DNA of 64,000 nt, from positions 1 through 64,000 of the forward strand of contig NW_027270473.1 of NCBI RefSeq assembly GCF_030848805.1, in the 5' to 3' direction. The notes under the pieces were generated by a model. That model was not told the DNA's origin and searched no databases. It saw nothing but the letters and a program-made list of their open reading frames with translations. A program made the position numbers and the translations under genes. Positions 22,610-33,331 of the stretch are shown one piece after another; position 1 is the first letter of the stretch; every line of letters begins with the position of its first letter. This DNA comes from Temnothorax longispinosus (taxonomy: Eukaryota; Arthropoda; Insecta; Hymenoptera; Formicidae).

Positions 22610-23281
22610 TTGCAAGGTCTCACACAGTTTGGTATAACAAATGTGAAGTATTCATCTGCTGCATTTTCATATACTGACGACAGTTTCACAGAAGTATCTG
22701 AGTACCTCTGTTCGCCACCTTCTCTTGCAACACCACCTCCTGCAATATTACTTTCTGCAACATCACCTCCTGCAACACCACCTCCTGCAACACTACCTAC
22801 TGCAACATCACCTCCTGCAACACCACCTCCTGCAACACCACCTCCTGAAACACTACCTCTTGCAACATCATGTCCTGCAACACCAGTATTTGCAGTTACT
22901 TCGAGGTTTGAAAGCAACATTGCACAGGTGCATAGGGCTATGTCCAAGATTAGTACCAAACGCAAGGTGCCTCTATCTGATTCCTTTGCAACCAGAAAAC
23001 GACAGGAGATATACGCTGTCAATAAGTACTTCATTGAGCAGAGTAAAGAACTGACAGACCTTGCAGCGAAGATCGGTGAAGCAATTACGACTCCACCTAC
23101 ACAGCCAAGTGCCCCGTCAGGAGTTGTTAGCAATGCATCTCCTGGTGTTCAGCCCATGCTGAGTGCCATAGGATTCGCATTAAGTGCATTACTCGAGCAT
23201 GCTCTGCTTGAATGTCTCATTGGTGTATTGCAACACATCAATGATTTCTCTAAAACAAGAATGGATACTGTGCCAGACTAG
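22610..23281 (+). CDS. Pro/Ala-repeat protein, possible C-terminal part of a MADF-type gene
   Basis: The ORF of 223 aa has three parts. Residues 1-35 are unremarkable. About residues 36-90 form a degenerate repeat of PPPAT/SPPAT, made by a 15-bp DNA repeat of the CCTGCAACACCACCT type. The tail contains RKRQEIYAVNKYFIEQ and AIGFALSALLE..LLECLIGVLQ. That hydrophobic C-terminal pattern is what I associate with MADF-domain proteins in insects. A TTTCACACAG-like acceptor (CTCACACAG near 22,628) could open this exon. An AATAAA at about 23,870 could end the transcript. Function is unknown; nuclear DNA binding would be the inference if it joins the ORF at 17,536. Confidence 0.4.
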   Translation: MQGLTQFGITNVKYSSAAFSYTDDSFTEVSEYLCSPPSLATPPPAILLSATSPPATPPPATLPTATSPPATPPPATPPPETLPLATSCPATPVFAVTSRFESNIAQVHRAMSKISTKRKVPLSDSFATRKRQEIYAVNKYFIEQSKELTDLAAKIGEAITTPPTQPSAPSGVVSNASPGVQPMLSAIGFALSALLEHALLECLIGVLQHINDFSKTRMDTVPD

Positions 23282-24160
23282 AGTCAAGCTCAACAGGGTT
23301 TTCTTTCCCCGCTAATTTTTCCAAGCTCGTTCCCTTGGCAGTGGTTTCGCTAGATAGTAGATAGGGACAGTGAAGCAAGATTAGGATAGCTGCAATTTTT
23401 GTTAAAGTTTTTAATTTACTTACTGTAATTTATGACCAATAATTATAATTATAATTATAATTATCGGTCATAAAAATTAATGTTTTTAATTTACTTACTG
23501 TCTATAATTATTATATTTAATATTATAAATTATAATTATAGACAGTAATTATAATATGATAATCTTATACGAAAACTAAAAAGTATTTTGTTTAAATATA
23601 CACAAATTTATTATTACTGTAAGATTTTAAAGAATAACTTAAAAGTAGCCTTTAGTTGAACTTTCAACTTATTGTGGACTAAAAAAATAAGTCCTCATAA
23701 TGTGTTCATTTTTGTTTAGTTCAACACTTACTCGTATTTTTCAGAAATATTAAAGTATTTTTTAGTACAACTTACACTGCAGACCAAAGCATTGAATTTA
23801 AACTGTGTTGTTTTTGTATTGGAGGATGTATTGGAGGTTTCGTATATATTTGGAGGATAACAAGTAAAAAATAAATTTTATCGCAATTAATGCAATCGTT
23901 TATTTTATTCAATTTTTTTATTGACAAACCCATAAACAAAATTATCAGTCTTGAAAATATTTATCATGCTCTTTTCATAGCCAAGTAACGCAGCGTTTAA
24001 CTGGAGAACTAGGTAGCAAATTACAACTACATATAAAATGTAAGACAAAAGAATTAAACCCACGAAGCACATTATTAAAATATAAAAATCATCACAGAGA
24101 TACGGAAACATAAACCGAACAACATTGGATCGCTGCTGGGATTTTCAGCGAATCGCGGGC
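23282..24160. other. AT-rich 3' flank with small palindromes
   Basis: Self-complementary AT-rich blocks occur at about 23,428-23,470 and 23,500-23,545 (TAATTATAATTATAATTA and ACTGTCTATAATTAT types). No gene is seen; the short minus ORFs are without motifs. Confidence 0.4.
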
Positions 24161-24232
24161 TGGAGCCGCGACAATGGCACAAATCGGACGTACCGATAAA
24201 TATCAGCGTAAACATTATTCGCATAGAGTAAC

Positions 24233-24469
24233 GTGACCGCGGGCGCGTACAGCAACGACAAGTACGTGCACACGATACACGAGTTTTCACCGAGTGTGCT
24301 ACCGAGATATAAGATATCGGAAACGCCGGCACAGATCATTTACTTTCCGATCATCGTACGGATCTTTACTGACCTAACGTTTCGCGTTGTGGATCAGGAC
24401 GGTCGATTGATTGATTTTCGCGGAGAAGAGATCACTGTTAGACTGCATGTGCGAAGACGACTATGGTAA
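24233..24469 (+). pseudogene. Fragment of a Polinton-like minor capsid protein
   Basis: The 78-codon ORF contains YVHTIHEFSP, PRYKISETP and VDQDGRLIDFRGEEITVRLH. I recognise this pattern from the C-terminal part of proteins encoded beside double-jelly-roll capsid genes in insect Polinton/Maverick-like elements. Only this tail is present, so it is a remnant. The capsid-like fragment follows 130 bp downstream in the same direction, as expected of one module. Confidence is limited because the match is from memory. Confidence 0.4.
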
Positions 24470-24599
24470 CGTGAGATGCTTATACTGAACGAAGGGGAGA
24501 AGGTGCAACAGACGAGAAACAAAATTAGAGAGACAATCCGATCGCCAAAGAAGAAACTCACTGCGTCGAACGTTGAATTTTTAAAATCATTGGGTTTCG

Positions 24600-25088
24600 T
24601 TGCACGAAATTGCTAATATCTTAAACATTGGAGGTGAACCGATCTTTGACGATAGCGTCGTCAAGATTGAGACTCATACGTACAATCCGTACGCCAACAC
24701 GATGTTTGGACACAACGATGAGATAAGAATACCCATTCAACAGCAAAATTTATACACGTTGCCGTGCGAAAGCTTTCTCTATGTCGAAGGAAGATTTATA
24801 ATAAAGAGAAGGAATGACGAGTCTGAGACAACGCTTGTAAATAATTGCGCAGCGTTCATGTTCGATGAAATTCGATACGAGCTCAACGGCGTGGAGATTG
24901 ATCGCAACAGAAATGTTGGATTAACCAGTACCATCAAGAACTACGTATCGCTATCGTATGGTGATTCTCAGGTCATGCGGAATGCTGGATGGGACGTTAT
25001 ATCAAGCATACCGGAAGGATACTTCAACTTTTGCGTACCGCTCAAGATGTTGCTGGGCTTTTGCGAGGATTACAAACGCGTCGTGTAA
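24600..25088 (+). pseudogene. Truncated major-capsid-like protein of a Polinton-like element
   Basis: The open frame of about 162 codons begins with TTG where an ATG would be expected. It carries HEIANILNIGGEPIFDD, PCESFLYVEGRFI, FDEIRYELNGVEIDRNRN and YFNFCVPLKMLLGFCEDY. The family is widespread in arthropod genomes, and I associate it with the double-jelly-roll capsid of Polinton-like elements; an alternative is an undescribed viral capsid family. The known proteins are several hundred residues, so this copy stops early. No polymerase, integrase or ATPase gene of such an element is in the window. Confidence 0.45.
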
Positions 25089-25179
25089 ATTACAATATCA
25101 GTAGATATTGCAATATAAGAGGCACTGATGTACCGCGATAAGATACAGATTGCTCCGTCGTTTTGTAATAATCGTACCT

Positions 25180-25586
25180 ACGTTTGTCGATCTGCAAGGA
25201 TTCGTCGTCGGGATGAAATTTGTCGTAAAGGAGGTGGCGGTTCTGAAAAATGGGGCCGTTCTGGCGCATTACATTTTTACATGCCCCATGCTATAGAATC
25301 TCTTCACAAAATCCGATAAGTCATGCGCTTCCTGGTTGATTGCAAATCACCAGGAAAGGATGACGAGACGTCGACTCTTGTGTACGTCAAGGGATGCCAG
25401 AAACGAGAATGGCTGGTGGATCTGCTTGAGAATAAAGCGAAAAAGAACCTAAACATTGAGACTTTGGATGCAGATTACGAAGATATCGAATCTTTAAATA
25501 ATCTAGATGTTATTAATACTATACGATGCGGAAAAAATGTTAAAAATTGCGCATTACAAAATGTATTAGAAATATTTAACTGGTAA
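25180..25586 (+). pseudogene. Broken conserved protein, unrecognised function
   Basis: Two frames join into one decayed coding segment. Near 25,195-25,330 the frame reads GMKFVVKEVAVLKNG..LAHYIFTCPM with an in-frame stop. From 25,323 to 25,586 it reads STLVYVKGCQKREWL, DADYEDIESLNNLD and RCGKNVKNCALQNV, with a stop just after FNW. I have the impression this is a repeated protein in social insect genomes but cannot name its function. It follows the Polinton-like capsid fragment in the same orientation and may have belonged to the same mobile unit. An AATAAA-type signal is near 25,620. Confidence 0.4.
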
Positions 25587-25718
25587 TCGCAACACCAGAA
25601 ATAATTATGATTTTTTTAAATAAACTATATATGTATATATAAATGTTACAATGTTTTATTTCCTTTTTCCACATAGTTTGTAGTAGATATAATATAGATG
25701 TTTTAGTTGTTTGATAAT
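25587..25718. repeat. Left half of an AT-rich GTTTTAGTTGTTTGATA repeat tract
   Basis: This tract continues at 42,205-42,370 after the BEL element, so the provirus inserted inside it. Units of the GATGTTTTAGTTGTTTGATAGTT type are recognisable on both sides. Confidence 0.7.
25714..25718 (+). repeat. 5-bp target duplication ATAAT (left copy) of BEL/Pao
   Basis: ATAAT precedes the 5' LTR here and follows the 3' LTR at 42,205-42,209. A 5-bp duplication is usual for BEL/Pao integrase. Confidence 0.85.
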
Positions 25719-26465
25719 TGTTTGAGATCGTGGGAATTTAGTATGGAAAATCGCTTTCGGTTGCAAGCCTATACTCGCACGCGTTTAATAAAGTAGAAAT
25801 AAATTGGTCGTGTTAATGTTTGGTATAGCATGGTTCTATCGTTCGCATTCCAGAAAGTTCGCCGACATTCGCTCGTCAAAAACAAAGTCAAGCAACCGCT
25901 CTTACACAAAAGAAAGACCCATGCTATAAACATTGCGAACGAAAACAGGCAACGATCTTGTCGGATCGTCAAACGAAACTTTGCCGTGAGCGCGATGACG
26001 TAGGCCGCCGATGGCCAATTATCCTCCCGAAATTCGAGCCACACGCAAGTAGCCACCAATCAAACACTGAGTCCTCGAATATCCTTCGATGTTTGTAAAA
26101 CGCGATAAATTTATTGGTGATTAGCCGGGAGAGAGCATCGTCTCGGAGGTAATAAAAGACCGCCGCGGAACCGCTCTCGCTCGCAGATCACCCGCCTAGT
26201 ATGTTATACGACCGCTTGCACACCGCTTATCACCGCCTTTCGCTTAGCAATTCGCACTCGCTTGCTTAACCGATTTCGCCGCTTTTGCCGTGCTAACGTC
26301 TGTGCGCGCTACCGCTCACGGCACTTTGCCTGAAAAAGACTCTTGTAAATACTTGTACATATATATATTTAGACATTATAAACTTTGTTTCGTATTTCTG
26401 ACTTTTTATTTTACGTGCGTGTACTGGTCTTCCTCGTGCTGTCTCTACCCGCGGACTCTCAAACA
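25719..26465 (+). repeat. BEL/Pao 5' LTR
   Basis: 747 bp, starting TGTTTGAGATCGTGGG and ending ACTCTCAAACA. It matches the 3' LTR throughout, with scattered differences and small indels that show an old insertion. AATAAAAGACCG at about 26,149 may be the polyadenylation signal region. Confidence 0.93.
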
Positions 26466-26485
26466 TTTCTGGTCCTTCAAGCCGG
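26466..26485 (+). other. BEL/Pao leader and primer-site region
   Basis: TTTCTGGTCCTTCAAGCCGG directly follows the LTR. The TGGTCCTTCGAGCCGG-type leader is typical of BEL/Pao elements. Confidence 0.6.
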
Positions 26486-26539
26486 ATTCTACCGGCAACC
26501 GCGAATTCGGGAGTGCTTTCTCAACGAACGACCACAGCC

Positions 26540-27268
26540 ATGAGCATGGATCAGAGCGCCTTGCTGAACAGTCAGCACGACATCCACGGCCGCATCTTCC
26601 GCGCCATGACCAATCTACGGAAGCTGGGCGCGGACAACATCACTCACGACGCTGTGAGCACCCGCATCTGCATCCTCGACGACCAAATTTGAGTCAAACC
26701 ACGATCTCATTCGGGCATGCTATCGAGATCACTACACCGAGAGTGAGTACGTGAAAACTGATTTTTTTTACACCGTCGAGAATACGTACGTGCATCAGCG
26801 CAGCTTGCTTACCACTTACGCAAGCACCTTGAAACCCGCGTCGCCCAGTGTGCCAGTCGGGCTGGAGCAAAGCAGCGAACGTGCTCCCAAGACTTCGTTG
26901 CCGCGCATTCAATTACCACACTTCTCGGGCGCGTACGAGGAATGGCCGTCGTTTCGGGATCTCTTCGGTCATCGGTAAGTATTCGTCGATTTCGAATGAG
27001 AATGAGCGGTTCGAGGGCCCGCTGAATAATTAGTGCGCTCATTAACGGTGACCGGGGACAATTACGACCGCGCGTGGGCGATTTTAAGCAAGCATTTCGA
27101 GAACAAAAAAGAGTTGATACGCTCCAACTTCTCCACGTTTACCGCCGTGGCGAAGATGAAGGGAGAAACCGCTGAAGAGCTGAGCCGCGTCTACAACGCC
27201 GTCACAACCGCAGTCAATGCTCAGGAGAGCATCGGGAGGCCCATCGAGTCTCATGGCATGGACCTCTT
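26540..27268 (+). pseudogene. BEL/Pao gag, 5' part
   Basis: The start is the ATG at 26,540 (MSMDQSALLNSQHDIHGRIF). The frame stops at 26,692, and gag homology resumes one frame away (KTDFFYTVENTYVHQ, then LPRIQLPHFSGAYEEWPSF) up to about 26,975. It resumes again at 27,033 (SLTVTGDNYDRAWAILSKHF, FSTFTAVAKMKGE), which is the conserved capsid-like region of BEL/Pao gag. At 27,268 the coding sequence is cut by the gypsy insertion, and it continues in frame at 33,812. At least two frameshifts are present besides the insertion. Confidence 0.85.
27265..27268 (+). repeat. 4-bp target duplication TCTT (left copy) of gypsy 1
   Basis: TCTT precedes the LTR at 27,269 and follows the other LTR at 33,812-33,815. 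Joining across one copy restores the BEL gag reading frame. Confidence 0.85.
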
Positions 27269-27746
27269 TGTTGTGCCGGGACCGTGAGTTGTTCTCAGAG
27301 TCGACACAGGATTCGGGAATCTCGGGTCGGAGAAGAAACACTCGTCACGATGTATAACATTAACAGTCAAATATATTTCTTATTTACTCTTTGATACAGT
27401 TTCCTTTATTTTAGTTACGACACTCGCGTTTTAGTAAGTGATTTATGAGTCGTTAATTGGACGCACGTGTCCGCTAAGATGGTAACTAGCGACTGCCCGC
27501 CACTCGTCGGAAAGGCGGGCTCTTTATCCGCTCGGTGTTGCTGACTTAGTTGCCAGCGTTTTTGGCACCGTGATCAAAGGTTTAACGGGCAGGTGATGTC
27601 CGGGATGACCATATTTGGTCATTCCCGAAACTTGGGCAGGTCTTCGCGTCAGCGGTCTTCGTCGCTAGGGTCAAATTACCGATAGGAGGCAACTCGGAGT
27701 TGCCAAGTGCAATACTTAATCTATAATTCGTTGTGCGCTCACAACA
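27269..27746 (-). repeat. Gypsy 1 3' LTR
   Basis: 478 bp with ends TGTTGTGCCGGG and GCTCACAACA. It is highly similar to 33,332-33,811, with few differences such as a TC missing near 27,492, so this insertion is younger than the BEL copy it interrupts. Confidence 0.93.
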
Positions 27747-27762
27747 TTCCTTCCCTCGCGAA
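27747..27762 (-). other. Gypsy 1 polypurine tract
   Basis: On the minus strand CGCGAGGGAAGGAA lies directly before the LTR start TGTTGTG, the position where plus-strand synthesis is primed. Confidence 0.65.
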
Positions 27763-29115
27763 AGAAGAAAAACTGAGGTTTACAAAGTTTTTCGTTATTT
27801 ATTTATTTGTGTTTTTCTTTTTCTTGAGGGGTTACAATCTAATTTTCTTATATGCTAATATGTATGCTATGATTTCCCGCTTAGTTTCTTAATGTTTCCC
27901 TTTTTTCTTTATTATATAAATGACTACCTGTATAATGCTTAAAATGCACGGAAAAATATTGATCGCATATGAACTAGTAGTTTCTCGCGTTGTTCGATAA
28001 GGTGGAGTCGCAATAGGGATCAGGGCAGAGGCGGTGAGTCATCGAGACAAGATTTCATAACGAAACAATATATTCTGTATTTAAATTATGTACATTGTGT
28101 TTGCGTTGTCTTAGGCGGCGCCTTGAAGGCGCCTAATCAAAATATATATGTACTAATGCACGGTTCAAAACTTAATTTGGCGGATGGCCTTCATTGTAAG
28201 GGGCTTGAGGGAGACCGAGTTGTTGTTCAGGTCGAGTTTAGAGCCCGGAGTGAGAGGTGGTCCGTCCGTCGGTTGATCCGGGGGGTCCACTGGCGATGAC
28301 GGAGCCTGTAAAGCTCGATGTCAGCGCTGTCTGACACGCTGTGCTTCGCGTTTCCGTGATGCGGATCAGGTGGAGGGCCGGTGGTCGCGAGATGCGGCAA
28401 TCTCGCTTCCTGAGGGTCAGTCCAGCGGGCCTGATGGTGCAACGCACCTCCGGGAGCTCCAGTGGAATGAGCTTCCACGGACGTATCGCCTGGCCCTTGT
28501 CAGGCTCCCGTCTCTTCACCAGCCGCTCCGGCGGTACTGGCTGCTTGACTGGGCGAGGTTTTGAGGGGCCCGGTCTCTCCTCGTGCCGCTCCTGCGACAC
28601 CTGTTTAACGGGCTCCGCCCTCTTCACGGGCCGCTCCTGCGGCGCTGGCGGGTGGGAGAGACGCTTCCTCCGTCTCGTCTCTGGCTTCGCGTCCTCTTCC
28701 CTCTGGTCGCCGTTAGAGTGGGGCTGCGCCGCGCCTCCGTTTCCACAGTGCCGAACCCGGAAGGGGCGACCGGCTTGGAGGGAGTAGCGGTCTCCACGAT
28801 GGCTCCAAGGGAGTGCAATAAGCGGAAGAGAAGTCTCTCGACGCTCGACTACTACTGCGCGGAGGAGAGGGAATCTCACTCGACGCTCCAAAATAGTTAT
28901 GTTTCGACTCTCTCAACGCTTCCTCGACACGAGATCGTAGAGTATAGCGGTAGGATTCGATGCTGGTCTGTGCGCAGCTCGCCTTAAATTGCTACTCGAG
29001 CGTACTTTAAACGCGAGTAAGTGTATGTGAGCCGGCGACGCGCCGCGGCGAGCCGCGAAATCTGATAAGCGCGTGTTGGCCGGGCGCGCATTGTCAGGCG
29101 CGCGCGGCACATGTT
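27763..29115 (-). other. Gypsy 1 3' region of unclear origin
   Basis: In the place of integrase/env there is a GC-rich stretch with one minus ORF (28,891-28,238, 217 aa). That ORF is strongly basic and proline-rich, with repeated RPVKR, EERPGPSKPRP and PERLVKRREP segments. It has no domain I recognise. The junction near 29,115 replaces the RNase H sequence right after ITDHRPL, so it looks like a deletion or recombination breakpoint. It may be an accessory 3' ORF or captured sequence. Confidence 0.4.
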
Positions 29116-31049
29116 CGACTTCTCGAACAGTGGTCTATGATCAGTAATTATTTTAAATTTCGTTCCATATACATAAGGTCTGAAATGTTTTACGGCCCAT
29201 ACGATGGCTAACAATTCTTTTTCCGTCGTATTATAATTTTGCTCCGCCTTATTTAATACTCTGCTGGCGTATGCTATCGGTCTGTCCTGTCCTACTGTCC
29301 CTTGTGATAACACGGCTCCGATTGCATAGTCGGATGCGTCTGTAGTTACTAAGAACTCTTGGTTAAAATTGGAGTAATTTAATATGGGTGCCGCAGTTAA
29401 TTTCTCCTTTAATGTTTCGAACGCCATTTATTGTTCGGCTGTCCAAATAAATTTTTCCTCCTTTCTCAATAATTTTGTTAATGGTTTTGCAATTTTAGAA
29501 AAATTGTCGATACATTTTTTATAGTATCCCGCGAGTCCGAGAAAAGTTTGGACATCTTTTGCTCGTTTCGGTGTTTTATACCTTATTACTGCTGGTATGT
29601 TGTCAGGGTCTGGTAGTATACCGTTTTCCGAAATAATGTGCCCTAAATATAGTATCTCTTTGCGCAAGAATTCGCACTTATCCGGTTGAAGTTTGAAGCA
29701 ATATTTTCGTAATCTTTGTAGTACTTCAATGAGACGCCTGTTGTGTTCGGCCAAGGTTGCCCCGTATATTATGATATCGTCGAGGTAAATGAGACATTTG
29801 ATGCCTTCTAACCCCATTAGTGCTGCTATTATAGCTCACTGAAAAGTTCTTGGCGCGTTTTTTAACCTGAAAGGCATTCGGTTAAATTCGTAGTGTCTAT
29901 TTGCCGTAGAAAATGCTGTCTTCTTTTTATCTCCCTCCTGCATCGGAATCTGATGGTAGCCGGATGCGAGATCTAATGTTGTAAAATATTTTGCCTTCCC
30001 TAGTTTATCGTGTATTTCTGCGATATTTGGCAATGGAAATGAATCTCCTATTGTAAGGAAGTTGAGCTTGCGGAAATCTATAACGATTCGAAATTTTATT
30101 TTTCCTGAAGCGTCAGGTTTTTTTGGTACTATTAGTATTGGGGAATTCCACGGACTCGTACTAGGACGTATAATCCCATCCTCTAACATCTTGTTAATTT
30201 GTCGGTTTATTTCCACCTTATGTTTCTCCGGCAAGCTAAGGCCGGACGTTCACCGGCGCGCTATCAGTACGCGTCGGGATCTCATGTTTCACCGCTGGGG
30301 TACACGTTAGTTTGTCGTTCTCTAAATGGAATACGTCACAAAAATTCTCGCATATCTGCTCTAACGTTTTTCACTTTTCGTCGTTTAAATGCTCCATTCT
30401 TAATTTACGACGTACTTTTTCGCGTCTTTCTGTGATAGATTCGCGCTCTTCGGTCGGCTGTAACGTGAGTACGTCGGCCGTGTCAGTCACCGGTGCCTCT
30501 TCTAGAGTTATATGCGGCGTGATAATTTCTACGGGATTTTCCATAACGTTTACGATGCTCACCGGACAGATAAAGTCTATCGGTTTTACCATACAGTTGC
30601 CGATAAATACTCCCGGAATTACCTCTTCGCTTTTTACGATACCTACTTTATTCGTGTTGATTATCGCGGATATTATTGTTTCGCTACGCGGTGGTAAGGT
30701 AAACCTTCGGTACGGCTGTAACTTAAATGTCGCGGTGCCGATTTTTAATCGATTTTCAGCGTGATTGGGCACGGCTTGATGTTTTTTTCAGGAAATCGAT
30801 TCCTAGAATGCCTTCGTAGTCCATCGATAAGTCGTTTCGTACTACGTACATTGTATGCCGTATTATTTCCTTACCTATTAGTATAGATGCTCGTATCTTC
30901 CCGAGGGTGTAGATTTGATGTCCAGTTACGCCGGTCAACGCTATCTTCCTTTCTCGTACTTTAGTCGTGTCTTTTAGTTTTCCTAATTTTATGAAGGTGA
31001 CGGCGGCTCCGGAGTCCAGCAAAAAATTTCCATTAATTGCTTCTCGCAT
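29115..31049 (-). pseudogene. Gypsy 1 pol: protease, reverse transcriptase, partial RNase H
   Basis: Protease is at 31,049-30,756 with LLDSGAAV and EGILGIDFL. A frameshift near 30,765 leads into the linker (30,772-30,371). The reverse transcriptase starts before 30,234 (FRIVIDFRKLN, TTLDLASGYHQI, FRLKNAPRTFQ) and continues in the same frame after a stop at 29,833-29,835 into CLIYLDDIIIYG, the catalytic YLDD. A second in-frame stop lies at the end of 29,428. RNase H starts (TTDASDYAIGAVLSQG, YNTTEKELLAIVWAVKHF) and breaks off after ITDHRPL. Integrase is absent. Not functional. Confidence 0.88.
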
Positions 31050-31099
31050 CGGGAGAGTGACGAGGTCTAGATTAGAATTCTTATCTGCTTCACCTGTTA

Positions 31100-33000
31100 C
31101 TTGAGCTACTCTGTGTACTCGAGCGCGCGTCGCGCCTTATGCTTTCTTCGTCTTTCTTGTTTGTCGCTATCGCTGCTGCGGCTGCTGCTACTGCTGTCGC
31201 TACGTGACGTTTCATCGTCTGATTCCCGTGTCTTATTTTCTTGACTCTTTTCGGTCGCATTTATTTGTTTCCTTTCCCGCGGATTATATTTAGATGGGCG
31301 AGTCCGCTCTGTCTCGGGTCGTCCGTTAAGCGTCCAACAGTCCTCTCTTTTGTGCCCTTCTTTCTGGCAGTGTGAGCAATATTTCTCAACGGTATTTATT
31401 TCGCTGGGCTTTTCTGCTCTCGGCAGGGAGTATCTATTGGCGTATCGGCTAGTGCGACACTCTTGTCCGATGTGGCCTAGCTTTCCGCATTTATGGCATT
31501 TAACTCCGAGCTTGTCGGGTTTGCTCTTGACTATTTTTATTTCGGTTGGTGTTATAGTTCGAGCGCTGAGGAGGTCCTTTCAATTTTTCATCGGATGTGG
31601 CGCCCAGAATTGCCGCGGTGAGGTTAGCGTAATTTCTTGATCGCACAATAGTTTGAATATCATCGCGGAGTCCTAGCTGGAAATTTTCTAGCGCTAGCTC
31701 CTGTATCGTATTTAATATTGCTTTTCTTTGCTCTGTAGATTGTTCACGGCCTTCGATCATTGACTGATTTAGTTCCATCGATAATTTGTCTACACGGACT
31801 CCGTATTCTCTCGCGCTTTCGCCTGGCTTCTGCCGGAGTATATTAAATTCTCGCTGAATGCGTGGTGCTACGCTTTGCTAAATAGCACATTTTTATTTCC
31901 TGTTTTAATTGAGCAAAAGAGTGTATGTCTCGCATTTGGAAATCGTACATTGCCTTTCCCGTTAATTTCGTGCAAAGTATAGCTTTTAATAATGATTTTT
32001 TCTCTGCGGGGTTAATTTCGTTCATCGCATAGGTGCTTGCGTTTAAGAATTTTTGTACTTGACTGCGCGACGTTCCGTCGATTTCCGGAATTGTATCGCG
32101 GGCTTCCTTTAACTTAATGTACGTATTTACGGGATCGTGTTGGTTTCTGACGTCTTCCAACGTTCGTCCGTAGGTAACGTCCAGAGGTCCCTGGCTGTGT
32201 ACGCGGCGACTTCTTTCGTCGGGGGCGATCGTAGTTACCGACTTCTATCCTGCTTACGTGGTCTTGCATATCGCGCATTGCGCGAAGGAGTTCGACGGAG
32301 CGATCGAATTCTGCGGTCTCTACACGGTTTATGCGGTTTTGTAGGTCGCGCATCATGTTTAGAATGTCGTTGAGTATGGAGTCCCGTGCTCCCGGATCTG
32401 CTCGCGTCGGCTCAGGGGCTTGGCTTTGGTCAATTTCGGACGGTTGCCTGTTAGCCGCGGGTCCGAGTTGCGTTATTTCCGCGTGGACCTGCGCGGGTGG
32501 TATATCTTCGCGTGGTGCAATGGCCGTGGCCGCCCGTTGCTGGCTCATTTTGTTGGCCGGAGGGATATGATCCTCTTCTGTCGGATCGAATATGCTGCTG
32601 TCGTATGACGTCAGCGAAAAATCTCCTCTCGGAGTTATTGTCCGATATACCGGGACTAATTGTGGGGTCTAGTCGTAGTACGTCACTGTCATTTCGCTAT
32701 TGTTTGCGTTATTATTATTGTTATGTTCGCGCGCTAAACTTGTGTCTATTTCACCGAACGAAAATTCTCGCTCTACAAGGACGTTTGGGTGCAGTTCCGA
32801 CGTGTTATCGTCTGTAAATCGCGAGTCTAGATTTTGTCGCACGCGGTCTAATGCTTCGCTATTGGTATGTCTATCGACACGTATGGGACTTCGCAAGCTA
32901 GATTCAATCGCGCGCCGCGCTTGTTCGCTATGGAGAAACGACGCGTTTCGAACGGGGCGGATGGAGTGATTTCGTCTTCTGATATTTATCGCTTTATCAC
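31100..33000 (-). pseudogene. Gypsy 1 gag
   Basis: Pieces in order: N-terminal part around 32,990-32,669 (EALDRVRQNLDS, LHPNVLVEREF, homologous to gypsy 2 at 56,244), middle 32,548-32,114, capsid-like 32,160-31,843 (NTYIKLKEARDTIPEI), and 31,778-31,500 (QELALENFQLGLRDDIQ). A CCHC-containing tail and a Ser/Arg-rich segment follow down to about 31,100. At least three frameshifts break it. Gag would package the element RNA. The arrangement parallels gypsy 2 closely. Confidence 0.8.
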
Positions 33001-33310
33001 GCCTTACAAATAAACGCGTTACAATTGTTTTCCGACTTACATTAATAGTCGCATGTTGCTCGTTACTGCGCTGGTCGTTGACCGTCGCTGCGTGGCTCGG
33101 CTGCGGGGTTGGCGAGTCACCGATGTGGTAGGTCGATGCTTTCTCCGGTGTCGTTGATAGCCGCTACCGGGTGCTTCCTTCCTCTGGGCCGGACTGCTAC
33201 CGGGTGCTTCCGTCAGGGCTGATTTCACCACTTTCACTATTTCGCTCTTTTCTTTCAGGCGAATACTCGTGGCGGGAACACACGCGACGGGGATGTTCTC
33301 TGATTTCCGA

Positions 33311-33329
33311 GATCCCACCGCTGCCACCA
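33311..33329 (-). other. Gypsy 1 primer binding site, tRNA-Leu type
   Basis: On the minus strand TGGTGGCAGCGGTGGGATC starts two bases after the LTR end. It is complementary to a tRNA 3' end of the form GATCCCACCGCTGCCACCA, which I take as tRNA-Leu. Confidence 0.7.
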
Positions 33330-33331
33330 AT

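Noticed and set aside
22610..23133. 187-aa minus-strand ORF with GGGVAGG repeats (23,133-22,570)
   Set aside because: It is the antisense reading of the CCTGCAACACCACCT repeat of the plus-strand ORF.
24075..24339. Minus-strand ORFs of 64-85 aa
   Set aside because: They are shadows of the plus-strand capsid-like fragment.
28341..28987. Plus-strand ORFs of 134-148 aa opposite the gypsy 1 3' ORF
   Set aside because: GC-rich antisense frames; no motif, and the element reads on the minus strand.
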